64,000 nt of DNA, taken from positions 1-64,000 of the forward strand of contig NZ_RJUU01000003.1 of the NCBI RefSeq assembly GCF_003751445.1, read 5' to 3'. Numbering within the stretch: position 1 is the first letter of the stretch; the number at the start of each line of letters is the position of its first letter. The position numbers and the translations under genes are program-made. This document shows positions 1-8,300 of the stretch, one piece after another. The notes beneath the pieces are model-generated. The model was not told the DNA's origin. It did not search any database and saw only the letters and a list, made by a program, of their open reading frames with translations. Source of the DNA: Streptomyces sp. 840.1. Lineage in GTDB: Bacteria; Actinomycetota; Actinomycetes; Streptomycetales; Streptomycetaceae.

Positions 1-321
1 GTCCATCGGGTACCGACCTCAACTCCTGGTACGTCCCGGGTGCCCCTGACTGAGCGTTAATTGGTCTACTCCAATTTAGTTCCCAGGAAGAACCGAGACC
101 GCACCTGGCAACTCGTCAGGTCCACAAAGACAAAACACAAAAAAGCCCTCCCCGAGAAAGACATCTGCACCTACAAAATGAACGCCGCCACGAAAGCCCC
201 GGGAAATCGCTCTGCCGGGCACGGCGTCACATCCCGGCGCCCCGCCCGCTACAGGTTCCGCAGGCCCCCGTAACCCCGAAAGCGGACACCGCTCACCTGG
301 GACTGCTGGGAGGAGTGACTG
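1..321. other. Leading non-coding stretch
   Basis: No convincing gene is visible. The DNA is less GC-rich than typical Streptomyces coding sequence, and a 70-codon open frame at 61-273 lacks coding bias and any recognisable motif. It lies downstream of the minus-strand gene that ends at 322. Confidence 0.5.
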
Positions 322-855
322 TCAGGCGCCGATCCCGATGGATCCGACGTAGGCATACGCGGCGTAGTCGGAGTCCAGGTCGGTAATGATGTCGTCCCAG
401 ATCTCGTCCAGGGTGTCCAGATCACCCGCACCCCAGGCCTCAACCATGTCGTCCCAGACATAGCGGGCCTGCACGGAACGTTCGGAGATTTCCGGCCGGC
501 GACGCTGCTCGTCCACGGCCGACTGGTCCACCGGATAGATCTCGATCCGCCGGCCCCGGCCGGCGTTGTCGAGCAACCGCTTCAACGCACCCGAACGCAC
601 CAGGTTGTCCCGACGACGCTCCTGATAGGCCCTGTCGACCGCCTCCAGCTTCGAGCGGCTGGGACGCACCCCACGCTCCCAGGAACGCAGCAGCCGCGCA
701 CTGATGCCGTGGTCGGCGAGGGCTTCGCGGCCGGGCCGGCTGTTGAGGTAGTTCAGGCGGGCGGAGAGCCCGCGGTTGGTGGTGACGGGTGAGGCGATGC
801 CGCCTTCGCGTGCGATGCGGTGCAGCTCGCTGGCGAGCGCCTGCGCACCGCTCAT
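322..855 (-). CDS. Helix-turn-helix protein, unrecognised family
   Basis: A 177-residue protein starting at ATG 855. Residues about 48-75 (around ISARLLRSWERGVRPSRSKL) look like a helix-turn-helix followed by a basic stretch, so DNA binding is likely. The C-terminal half is acidic (DDMVEAWGAGDLDTLDEIWDD) and ends in a short hydrophobic tail, VGSIGIGA. The layout of an N-terminal HTH, a basic middle and an acidic C-terminus is loosely like that of small plasmid or telomere-associated proteins of Streptomyces, but I cannot assign a family. The final 25 or so codons recur as a decayed copy near 44203-44279, so this gene type has been duplicated or moved within the region. Real gene likely; function unknown. 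Confidence 0.65.
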   Translation of the reverse strand: MSGAQALASELHRIAREGGIASPVTTNRGLSARLNYLNSRPGREALADHGISARLLRSWERGVRPSRSKLEAVDRAYQERRRDNLVRSGALKRLLDNAGRGRRIEIYPVDQSAVDEQRRRPEISERSVQARYVWDDMVEAWGAGDLDTLDEIWDDIITDLDSDYAAYAYVGSIGIGA

Positions 856-1326
856 CCCCTGGACACCGTACTTCTGCTATTCGCCCCAGTAGATGGTTTT
901 CGCCTTGACCTGAGAATGGTTGCGGCCTTCCGAGAATTCGGATTGCCAGTTTCCCGAGGCGTGTAGTTCGTGCCCGGCATTTGAATTACCGTCAGTCCCG
1001 ACGTGCATGCTTTATGCGTTTTCAGCCACAGGTTCACAAATCCAATCGGGCGCCTGATTTCACGGTTCGCGGCGCTCTATCCGATAGTGGACACGAGCTC
1101 AGAATACATGGATTTCGCGTACCTCAGGGCGAGTTGACTTGGTTGGAATTCGAGTGCCTGGCGTCGACATGCGGGAGGGCCTCATCCCAAAGGACGGGGC
1201 CCTCAAACTCTGAACAATCAGCAGGACGTAGACCGCGAGGACGGCCGCGCCGATCAGCGCGGCCAGCCCGATCAACACCGGTTAACGCGCGTCCCGGTGG
1301 CAGACAGTGAGCCTTTTCCATCTTGA
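856..1326. other. Intergenic stretch with a membrane-segment remnant
   Basis: No intact gene. On the minus strand, about 1205-1282, an open frame encodes one hydrophobic helix (VLIGLAALIGAAVLAVYVLL) with good coding bias but no plausible full gene around it. It is probably the remnant of a small membrane protein truncated by the adjacent transposase fragment. The rest (856-1200) shows nothing I can support. Confidence 0.35.
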
Positions 1327-1590
1327 TCAGGTGGCGAGTTCGAGGGCGACGATGGCACGGACGACGGCGGTGATCCGGGTGGTGCTGCAGCGGAGCTTCC
1401 GCAGAAGGCGGGCGTAGGTGTCACCGCAGCGCAGATGGGCCAAGACGAGGAGAGCCTGCCGACCGCAGGTGAGGCGACGCCACCAGGAACCGATCCGACG
1501 GCGGTGACCTGCGAGGAGACCCGAGAGGTGCCGCAGGGCGCGGCTGGACAGATCGATACCGGACGGGTAGGCAAGCACGCGAAAGCTCCT
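1327..1590 (-). pseudogene. IS5-type transposase, N-terminal fragment
   Basis: The minus-strand frame reads LAYPSGIDLSSRALRHL and then ALLVLAHLRCGDTYARL. This matches the N-terminal helix-turn-helix region of the DDE_Tnp_4-type transposases (IS5 group) common in Streptomyces. After the Tyr-Ala-Arg-Leu motif the sequence diverges and stops at 1327, so the whole catalytic DDE part is missing. An 11-bp inverted repeat (1582-1592 and 1625-1635) lies just upstream and is probably part of the original element end. Non-functional. Confidence 0.7.
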
Positions 1591-1635
1591 GGCGGACTGG
1601 TGATCTTGGTCGTGAACCCGTCTACCAGGAGCTTT
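1582..1635. repeat. Inverted repeat at IS fragment end
   Basis: AAAGCTCCTGG at 1582-1592 is matched in reverse complement by CCAGGAGCTTT at 1625-1635, with 32 bases between. It lies at the 5' end of the IS5-type transposase fragment and may be its terminal region or a short hairpin. Confidence 0.5.
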
Positions 1636-1712
1636 CTTCATCCGCTGCCGGGGTCGCCCGTCCAACCACCCGTCAGGTTGGAAACAGCCCAGTAGCTCTC
1701 GCGCATTCTCCA

Positions 1713-2177
1713 CTAACCGCAGTTGGTGTGTTCCCGGGTGGCTATCGCATCCCCGATCTCTCCTCCCCAACTTACGCAAGTTCCTTTTGCGTAGAGGTAG
1801 ACGGGTCCTGCGTATTTACTAAATGGGCCGAACTCGCTTGTATAGGAGTTCGAGTTGTCGTCTCTCTCTATGAAAGTCGACACATTCGGCCCCACTCCGA
1901 CATATCTCTTGATGGTGACGACGCAGTTATTACCCGTACTGCTGGAGTAGGTCAGATAGACCGTGCCGACTGCGACACCCTGATCGTGAAGGTCAGCCGA
2001 CGCTTTCACAATGTAGCCGCTACCGCACACCCCGTTGTATCCGACGGCGGCAGCGCTAGCAACTCCGGGCATAGCGAGAATCGACCCTGAAATTACGCCT
2101 GTCATGGCGACAGTTGTTGCGACGCGACGGCCAACACGACTTGAGGGGCCCCGCTTGATTCTTTGAATGATCCCCAT
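1713..2177 (-). CDS. Secreted spore-associated protein A-like
   Basis: 154 residues starting at ATG 2177. Residues 1-43 form a Sec signal peptide: a basic start, the hydrophobic run around VAMTGVISGSILAM, and an ASAAA cleavage region. The mature part carries the hallmarks of the Streptomyces SapA family: YNGVCGSGY at the mature N-terminus, TVYLTYSSSTGNNCVVTI in the middle, and YLYAKGTCVSWGGEIGD near the C-terminus. Four Cys in the mature domain suggest two disulfides. The family was found as spore-associated secreted proteins; the molecular role is not established. The upstream region (2178-2300) is AT-richer than the surroundings and probably holds its promoter. Confidence 0.85.
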   Translation of the reverse strand: MGIIQRIKRGPSSRVGRRVATTVAMTGVISGSILAMPGVASAAAVGYNGVCGSGYIVKASADLHDQGVAVGTVYLTYSSSTGNNCVVTIKRYVGVGPNVSTFIERDDNSNSYTSEFGPFSKYAGPVYLYAKGTCVSWGGEIGDAIATREHTNCG

Positions 2178-2306
2178 CTGGCTACTCGCTCCCCTTTTCC
2201 ATTTGGTTTAGTCCTGCCGGTCAGGCTAGGGCGCGTCAACGGCGCGAGGATAGAGGGATATCCAGCCATTCATGCCTGAAATTCTCACCTATAAATGAAG
2301 GAACCT

Positions 2307-2549
2307 ATGCGCCTAATCAAACAGCATCCGGCCCGCATCTACGCCGTAGCCGTTGCCGTCCTCGCCTTGGTGGCGCATTACGTGCCCGATCTGCCGAGCG
2401 CGCTCGTCCTCGGCCTGGTCGCCGCGGTGCTCGCTACCGGTGAGGTTGTCCAGCGAGCCGAGGACCGTAAGACCGCCGAGACCACGGGAACCGGCGAGGA
2501 CGAGCGCCAGGGCGACGACCGGGCCGAAGCCGACGAGCTGTCCGCGTGA
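2307..2549 (+). CDS. Small membrane protein, holin-like
   Basis: 80 residues. ATG 2307 is chosen because AAGGA lies seven bases upstream; the earlier ATG at 2295 is weaker. Two adjacent hydrophobic segments span residues 9-46 (IYAVAVAVLALVAHYV and ALVLGLVAAVLATG), followed by a charged, Glu/Asp-rich tail. Such proteins sit in actinophage and prophage modules, sometimes as holins. The stop codon overlaps the GTG start of the downstream nucleotide-kinase gene (GTGA), so the two form one phage-derived transcription unit. Function is inferred from context only. Confidence 0.6.
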   Translation: MRLIKQHPARIYAVAVAVLALVAHYVPDLPSALVLGLVAAVLATGEVVQRAEDRKTAETTGTGEDERQGDDRAEADELSA

Positions 2550-2948
2550 GCTTTCGGCACGTCGCCCTGATGGGCCGAGCGGGGTCTGGGAAGGACTCGG
2601 CAGCCGCTCGGCTTGTCAGCCGGTATCAGTTCGTGCGGGTGGCATTCGCAGACCCGCTCAAGGAAAGCGCGCTGCGGCTCGACCCCATCGTTGGGGCCGA
2701 GGGCACGTCCCACGGGGCGCTTCCGAACCGTCTGTCCGACGTGGTGAAGCGGTACGGGTGGGACCGCGCGAAGAACAGCTATCCCGTGGTTCGGCGGACG
2801 TTGCAGAACCTCGGCGAGACCGTCCGCGCGGACGATGCGGATTTCTGGCTACGCATGGCGCTGGACAAGGTGGCGACCGCTGACCGGTGGTCCCTGCCCG
2901 TCGTCGTCTCCGATGTTCGGTACGCCAACGAGGCGGACGCGCTTAGGA
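2546..2948 (+). pseudogene. Phage-type dNMP kinase, 5' part, cut by an IS
   Basis: GTG start at 2546 overlaps the preceding stop. The product begins with a P-loop, GRAGSGKDSAA (residues 9-19), and continues with ADPLKESALRLDPIVG, RRTLQNLGETVRADD and VVVSDVRYANEADALR. This is the order expected for phage deoxynucleoside monophosphate kinases (AAA/P-loop kinase fold), which supply dNTP precursors for phage DNA synthesis. At codon 135 the frame runs into the terminal repeat of an 892-bp IS. Beyond that IS (from 3841) the same frame resumes with LIMQITRKRR, the expected last strand of the fold. The intact gene was therefore split by a simple insertion. Confidence 0.75.
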
Positions 2949-3840
2949 CTCGTAACACGATCATGGTCGGGTCTTCTTGAGGCGTCGGTAGCAGATGAGG
3001 CTGCAGGCGAGGGAGACCAAGGCGTCGTGGAGTTCGGTGCGGCGTTCCCAGCGGACAGCGAGTCGTTTGAAGTGGTGGAGCAGGGCGAAGGTCTGCTCGA
3101 CGACGTATCGCAGCTTGCCGATGCCCTTGATGTTGGGTGCTCCCTTGCGGGAGATGACGGGCAGGATTCGTCGGCGGCGGAGCTCGTCGCGGTTGGGGTT
3201 GGAGTCGTAGCCTTTGTCGCCGAGCAGAGCTTCGGGCCTTCGGCGGGGTCGTCCGGGGCGGCCTGCGACGGATGGGATGCCGTCGACCAGGGCGAGGGTC
3301 TGGATGACGTCGTTGACGTTGGCCGCGGTCGTGATGACCTTGAGCGGGGTGCCGCGTCCGTCGCAGATCAGGTGGTGTTTGCTGCCCGTTTTCCGCCGGT
3401 CGACCGGTGACGGGCCGGTGTCGGCGCCCCTTTTTCGCGCGGATGTGGGAACCGTCCACACATGCACGTGACCAGTCGAGTTCGCCGGCCGCGTTCAGCT
3501 CCGCGAGCAGGACCCGATGTAACGCGCCGAAGACTCCTGCCTTCTGCCACCGGTCCAGCCGGCGCCAGCACGTCTGCCCCGAGCCGAACCCCAGCTCCAG
3601 GGGCAGGAGTTGCCATGCTACGCCGTTGTAGAGGACAAACAGGATGCCTTGGAGGCAGAGCCGCTCCGACACTGGCCTGGGCCCCGGAGACCGCTCCGGC
3701 CACGCCGGCAGCAACGGCTCGACCAGAGCCCACAACTCATCGTCCACGATCCACGGTCGGGTACCCACACCCTCACGAACGGCCGAATCATCACACCGGT
3801 AACGGCCTACCAGGACGATTCAGCAAGATCGTGTTACGAG
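2949..3840 (-). mobile_element. IS5-family insertion sequence, 892 bp
   Basis: The element is bounded by 14-bp perfect inverted repeats CTCGTAACACGATC at 2949-2962 and, reverse-complemented, at 3827-3840. It contains one transposase gene read through a frameshift and is inserted in a phage-type kinase gene. I could not identify an unambiguous target duplication. Confidence 0.85.
2961..3768 (-). CDS. IS5-family transposase made by frameshifting
   Basis: The GTG at 3768 opens a first frame with MGTRPWIVDDELWALVEPLL and ends its conserved part at CVDGSHIRAKKG, which holds the first catalytic Asp. At an A5G4 run on the minus strand (3427-3435) the reading moves to a second frame, GADTGPSPVDRRKTGSKHHL, continuing through LLGDKGYDS (second Asp) and YVVEQTFALLHHFKRL (Glu) to the stop at 2961. 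This two-frame layout with a homopolymer slip is normal for the IS427-type subgroup, so the gene is probably functional through programmed frameshifting. All three DDE residues are present, and the combined length of about 270 residues fits the group. Confidence 0.8.
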
Positions 3841-4032
3841 CTCATAATGCAGATCACCAGAAAGCGCAGGGTAAATACGAGTTTCGCGTCGGGAATGTAC
3901 CCACTCCTCGATCGCGCCAGCTCAATCAGAAGGCGCGGCATGGTCGCACATACGGCGCCGACGGAGAAAAATGCAGCCATCAAGATAATAAGTTCGGTTC
4001 TCGTTAATTCCCCCTGGATTAGCGGGTGCTGA
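3841..4032 (+). pseudogene. 3' remnant of the interrupted phage kinase and decayed phage DNA
   Basis: The first codons after the IS read LIMQITRKRR in the frame of the kinase cut at 2948, matching the last beta strand of the fold. Downstream the frame stays open to 4032, but the composition is clearly AT-richer than the neighbours and I see no motif. The far part is probably decayed phage DNA. Confidence 0.5.
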
Positions 4033-4085
4033 CGATGGGGGAAGTCCGGCGACAGGACTGGTCACGCTGTCGCCGGACTCGCGGT

Positions 4086-4560
4086 CTATCTACTCAGGGA
4101 GCAGATATGAAGAACCTCCAAGGAGGCCACCGGCCACGCCTCCACCGACGCAAGCCATTCCCATGTCCCCAGCGCCATTGCCGTTGAAGCCTTCGGCAGC
4201 GGCGCCCATGGCGCAACCACTCCTATCGCTGCCCCAAGAACCAATGCTCCAACCTCGGGCCATCCGAAAAGTCCGGTGGGGTCGATGCGGTTGACGGGGT
4301 CGCCTTCGGCGTAGAGGTAGGGGTTCTGTTCCTGGCCGGAGGGGTCGGGGTTGGTGAAGCGGCCGATGTTGGGGTCGTAGTAGCGGGCCGCGAAGCGGTA
4401 AAGGCCGGTGGGGTCCTGGTAGCCGTCGGCGAGCCGGTAGGGCTGGGTCACCGTCTCGCTGGTGGTGGAGCGTGGGACGCCGCGGGGGCTGAAGCCGTAG
4501 CTGTTGACCTTTGTGCCAGCCTCGTCGGCCATGGCGACCACGCGGCCGAGCGCGTCGGTG
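4086..4560 (-). pseudogene. Orphan RHS core and toxin tip
   Basis: This minus-strand block repeats the C-terminal part of the large RHS gene downstream: KVNSYGFSPRGVPRS, YRFAARYYDPNIGRFTNPDP, NPYLYAEGDPVNRIDPTGLF. 126 bases (4270-4395) are identical to 5638-5763; beyond that the copies diverge. After DPTGLF the tip differs completely. In the open frame it reads WPEVGALVLGAAIGVVAPW. A one-base shift at about 4215 would instead give CAMGAAAEGFNGNGAGDMG, then MACVGGGVAGGLLGG and a stop at about 4096. I infer that the original tip was a short, glycine-rich hydrophobic peptide and that an indel broke it. The 5' end is fused to a broken IS6 transposase at about 4560, so there is no RHS start. It is an orphan RHS tip, a recombination reservoir. 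Confidence 0.75.
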
Positions 4561-4885
4561 AGGATGTCCAGCACGTTGCCGTCCTGGTCGACGGCCCGCC
4601 ACAGTATTTCTGCTCCCCGTTGATTTTGATGAAGACCTCGTTCAAATACCACTTGTCACCAGACCTGGGCTGCCGACGACGCAGCGCGGCGGCGTCGGCC
4701 TGGCCGAACTTCCCACACCAGCGGCGGACGGTCTCGTGGGAGACGACGACACCGCGTTCGAGCATGAGCTCCTCGAACTCGCGGAAGCTGAGGGGGAAAC
4801 GGTGGTAGAGCCACACGCACTGGAAGATGACCTCGACCGGGTACCGGTGCCCCTTGTACGACGGTGACACACCGCCCACGGACAC
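4561..4885 (-). pseudogene. IS6-family transposase, truncated N-terminal part
   Basis: Starts at 4885 with SYKGHRYPVEVIFQCVWLY, then the helix-turn-helix SFREFEELMLERGVVVSHE and TVRRWCGKF, typical of the IS6/IS240 group. The first catalytic motif normally reads W-x-x-D-E-V-F-I-K; here it is WYLNEVFIKI, so the catalytic Asp is replaced by Asn. A missing base at about 4606 breaks the frame at EQKY/LWRAVDQDGNVLDIL. Right after DIL the sequence switches to RHS core DNA. The element is dead three times over: active-site change, frameshift and truncation. Confidence 0.75.
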
Positions 4886-4954
4886 CCCCCTCCAACATGA
4901 TCAACCCAAAGATCATCCCACCCCGCCAGCCAACGTGACAGCGCCCAAAAACGG

Positions 4955-4990
4955 CCGAAGGGCCACCAGCTGCGCTTGGTGGCCCTTCGG
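4955..4990. terminator. Strong hairpin, probable bidirectional terminator
   Basis: CCGAAGGGCCACCA (4955-4968) pairs perfectly with TGGTGGCCCTTCGG (4977-4990), giving a 14-bp stem and an 8-base loop. On the minus strand it lies about 105 bases downstream of the small membrane gene at 5095-5310, so it probably ends the RHS/immunity transcript. There is no clear U tract, as is common in Streptomyces. Confidence 0.6.
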
Positions 4991-5094
4991 AAAGTCGCCT
5001 TCGCCGATTCAGGCGCGGCGAGCGGACGCGGCGCACACCGTGCTCAGCTTCGGCGTGATCCAGCGCAGCTGCGTGGAGTCAGCGAGCTCTATTT

Positions 5095-5310
5095 TCAGGC
5101 TCGCCCATTCTTCCCTCTCTGAATGAAAAAGTAGCCCACCACAGAAATGAAACCGATAATCCCAAGAAGCGCCCACCCTCCACCATTACCGGAAATAATC
5201 AGAAAAAGCGAGAAGGCTATACCTAGGACTGCAAAGACGGCAGCGAACTGTACATACCGCTTAACGGCGGCCCGCTGTTCCATCGTCCATCCGACGTGTG
5301 GCTCTGACAT
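5095..5310 (-). CDS. Small two-helix membrane protein, candidate RHS immunity protein
   Basis: 71 residues, ATG at 5310 with AAAGGGA about eight bases upstream. The start, MSEPHVGWTMEQRAAVKRYV, is cytosolic in character. Two hydrophobic helices follow at about residues 21-40 (FAAVFAVLGIAFSLFLII) and 45-63 (GWALLGIIGFISVVGYFFI), with a basic end, QRGKNGRA. Its codons are AT-richer than the neighbours, which is common for immunity genes. It lies immediately downstream of the RHS gene on the same strand, the classic position of a cognate immunity gene. I recognise no named family; the immunity role is inferred from position and membrane topology. Confidence 0.65.
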   Translation of the reverse strand: MSEPHVGWTMEQRAAVKRYVQFAAVFAVLGIAFSLFLIISGNGGGWALLGIIGFISVVGYFFIQRGKNGRA

Positions 5311-5332
5311 GCTGAATCCCTTTCTGCATCCT

Positions 5333-5364
5333 GGGCGGGAGAGGACGTAATTCCTCTCCCGCCC
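5333..5364 (-). terminator. Hairpin between RHS gene and candidate immunity gene
   Basis: GGGCGGGAGAGGA (5333-5345) pairs perfectly with TCCTCTCCCGCCC (5352-5364) around a 6-base loop. It lies in the 62-base gap between the RHS stop and the start of the small membrane gene. It could end or attenuate the RHS transcript, or protect a processed 3' end, so the immunity gene may need its own promoter or read-through. Confidence 0.55.
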
Positions 5365-5372
5365 AATGTCGT

Positions 5373-8300
5373 TTATCCGCTGCCCGCGTTAGACGCTATC
5401 TGCCCTGCGCTCCAGGCGATTGCGTAGCAACCGGCTGTAGCTCCAAGGGATCCACCCAGAGTGGGACCAGCGCTGGCAGCTACTGCCGCTCCGCACAATC
5501 CTCCTGCGATGCCACCGGCGACCACACCTGCAACATCGCCCCACAGAGCCTCGGTGTCTCCTTGGGCCAAGTGGACGGCTCCAGTGGCGACGTCGCCGAC
5601 AGGTCCTAGTGCGTCCGCGACACCACTGAGACTGAAGAGTCCGGTGGGGTCGATGCGGTTGACGGGGTCGCCTTCGGCGTAGAGGTAGGGGTTCTGTTCC
5701 TGGCCGGAGGGGTCGGGGTTGGTGAAGCGGCCGATGTTGGGGTCGTAGTAGCGGGCCGCGAAGTGGTAAAGGCCGGTGGGGTCCTGGTAGCCGCCGGCGA
5801 AACGGTAGGGCTGGGGAACCGTCTCGCTGGTGATGCTGCGCGGAACACCGCGGGGGCTATAGCCGTAGCTGTTGACCTTCGTGCCGGCCTCGTCGGCCAC
5901 GGCGACCACGCTGCCGAGCGCGTCGGTCAGGTAGTAGTAGTTCTTCCCCCCGCGGGTCATGGAGTTCAGAGTGCCCCCGGGCTCCCGGTTGAATCCTGTG
6001 TCGACCCCGGCAGTTGACGTGGCGGCAAGGCCGATCGGGCCGTTGTGGAAGAACGTCTCACCGAGCTTGATCCGCTCGGACTGGTCGGTGGAGCCGTACT
6101 GTCCGGCGTAGGTCTTGCCGCCCGTGGTGATGGACGTCAACTGGGAGTAGTCCGTCCACTTCTCGCCGGTGCGGGTGCCTTCGGGTGTGGAGGCGCCGGC
6201 GGTCTCGTTGCCGATCTTGTCGTAGGACCAGTTCGTCGCCGAGCCGTTCTTCGCCGTGATCTGCTGCGCGTCGTTGACCGCGTACGTGGTACCGCCGGGG
6301 CAGCCCGGAGCGACGCCCTGGGAGGTGAGGTTGCCGGCCAGGTCGTAGCAGTACTGCCACGAGCTCCTCACCACACCGGCCTTCTCCTCCTTGGCGTAGG
6401 AAAAGCGTCCGGCACTGTCGTACTTGTACGAGGTCTTGTACCCGGTGACCGTGTCGTTGCTGGTGCGGATCTTGCCGCCGTCCTTGCCGTCGTCCTTGGC
6501 GTAGGTATAGGAAAGGTCGACCAGTGTGCCCTTGGGGCTGGTGGCCTTGATGTGCTCGGGGCGGCCCGACTTGTCCGGGGTGACTTCGTGGACCGTGCTG
6601 CCGGGGTAGCTCGTCTTCGTGCGGACGTCGTTGTTGTTGTACGCATACGTGGTGACCTTGTTCTGGGGGTCCTTGAGGGATTCCAGCTTGTTGGCCTTGT
6701 TCCACGTGTAGTCGGTCAGGCCGGCCGGGTCCTGGTAGGTGTCGACGTTGCCGGCCGGGGTGTAGGTCAGGATGGTCTGCGACCCGTCCTGCAGAGTGCG
6801 GACCGTTTCGCGGGACAGCGGGTCGAAGTCGTATTCGATCACCCCCGCGCCGTCCGAGCGCTGTTTCAGGTTCCCATCACCGTCATAGGAGTACGTGACG
6901 GCTAGGTAGTTCGAGGAGTCGACCTTGATGACCCGGTCACGGTTGTCGTAGGTGTAGAGGACGGTGACACCGCGGGCGTCCTTGACGCTCTCGGTGCGGC
7001 CGAGGTCGTCGTATGTGTAGGTCGTGTTGCCCAGTGGGGCCGGCGCCTTGACCGTCTTCAGGTTGCCCTGGGTGTCGTAGGTGAAGGCGGTGGATACCGA
7101 CTTCGCCGACGTCATCTCCATGGTCACCTTGCAGACCTGCCCCTCGAAGCCCTGGCAGGTGGGGCTGGCGGAGTTGTAGTCGAAACTCTGGTTGCCCCCA
7201 CCGGTGCCTTCGACGGCTACGGACTTGGTGTTGCCCACCGTGTCGTAGGTGTAGTTCGTCTTCTCGTCGTCCGCCGTCGTCATCGTGCCCGGCAGATCCG
7301 TGCCCGCGACCGTCTGATAGCTGGCCGTGGCGGTCGCACCGGTGGGCAGCTTCGAGGAGGTGGGGTTGTTGCGGCTGTCCCAGCCGTAGGTGGTGACGTT
7401 CGCGCCCGTACCGCCCACGCCCATGGCATCCGACGAGGTATCGACGTTGTGGTTCGCGTCGAACGTCTTGGACCGGGAGTGGTTCAGCGCGTCGGTGACC
7501 TTCTTCACCTGGCCGTCGCCGTCATGCTCGTACTTGGTGGTGTGCTGCTCGGGGTCGGTGACCGTGGTCGTGCCGGCCGCCGAGGGCGAGGACGCCGAGT
7601 AGGTGTAGGTCCAGGTCGGGCCGGTGTGGCCGGATCCGTTGAGGGCTGTGGCGCGGAGCATGGAGGTGACACGGTTCTGGTCGTCGTAGGTGAAGACCGT
7701 GACCCGCCCCTCGGGGGTGGTGATCTTCGTCAGACGGCGTGAGGAGTCGTAGCCGAACTGGGTGGCTTTGCCCTCCGTGTCCGTTGTCTTGGCCACGTCG
7801 CCGGACGGGTTGAGGTCGTAGACGGCGGTGCGGCCGGTGTGGTCTTTGGCCTGCCACTGTGAGGCGTTCGTCTTCAGCAGATCCACCCAGCGGCCCGAGC
7901 GGGTCTCGGTGACCTTGAAGCCCTTCTGCTCACCGCCCTCGTCGTGCTGCGTGACCGTGATCGTGCCGTGGTTCTTGTCGGTGACCTTCGTCAGCGTGCC
8001 GTTGGCGTCGTAGATGTCCTTGGATCCCGACTTGCGGTCCGTCAGCGTGTACGTGCCGTCGGTGTTCTGCTTCAGGTCCTTCGAGTAACCCTTCGGAGTG
8101 GTGAAGGCGCCGTCCGTCTCCTTCGTGAAGCGGAGGGCCGCACCGCTCGCGTCGTAGATGACGACCTCGGAGGTGAAGATCTGCGCGTAGCGCTCGTACT
8201 CCTGCCACCACCGCTGGGACACCTTGCCCCACGGCGTGTCCAGCGAGTTGTACGTCCGCGCCAGGCGTAGCTTCTGGCCCACGCCGGCGACATCGAAGTC

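Noticed and set aside
61..273. 70-codon frame at the window start
   Set aside because: Poor codon bias, no motif and no plausible ribosome-binding site.
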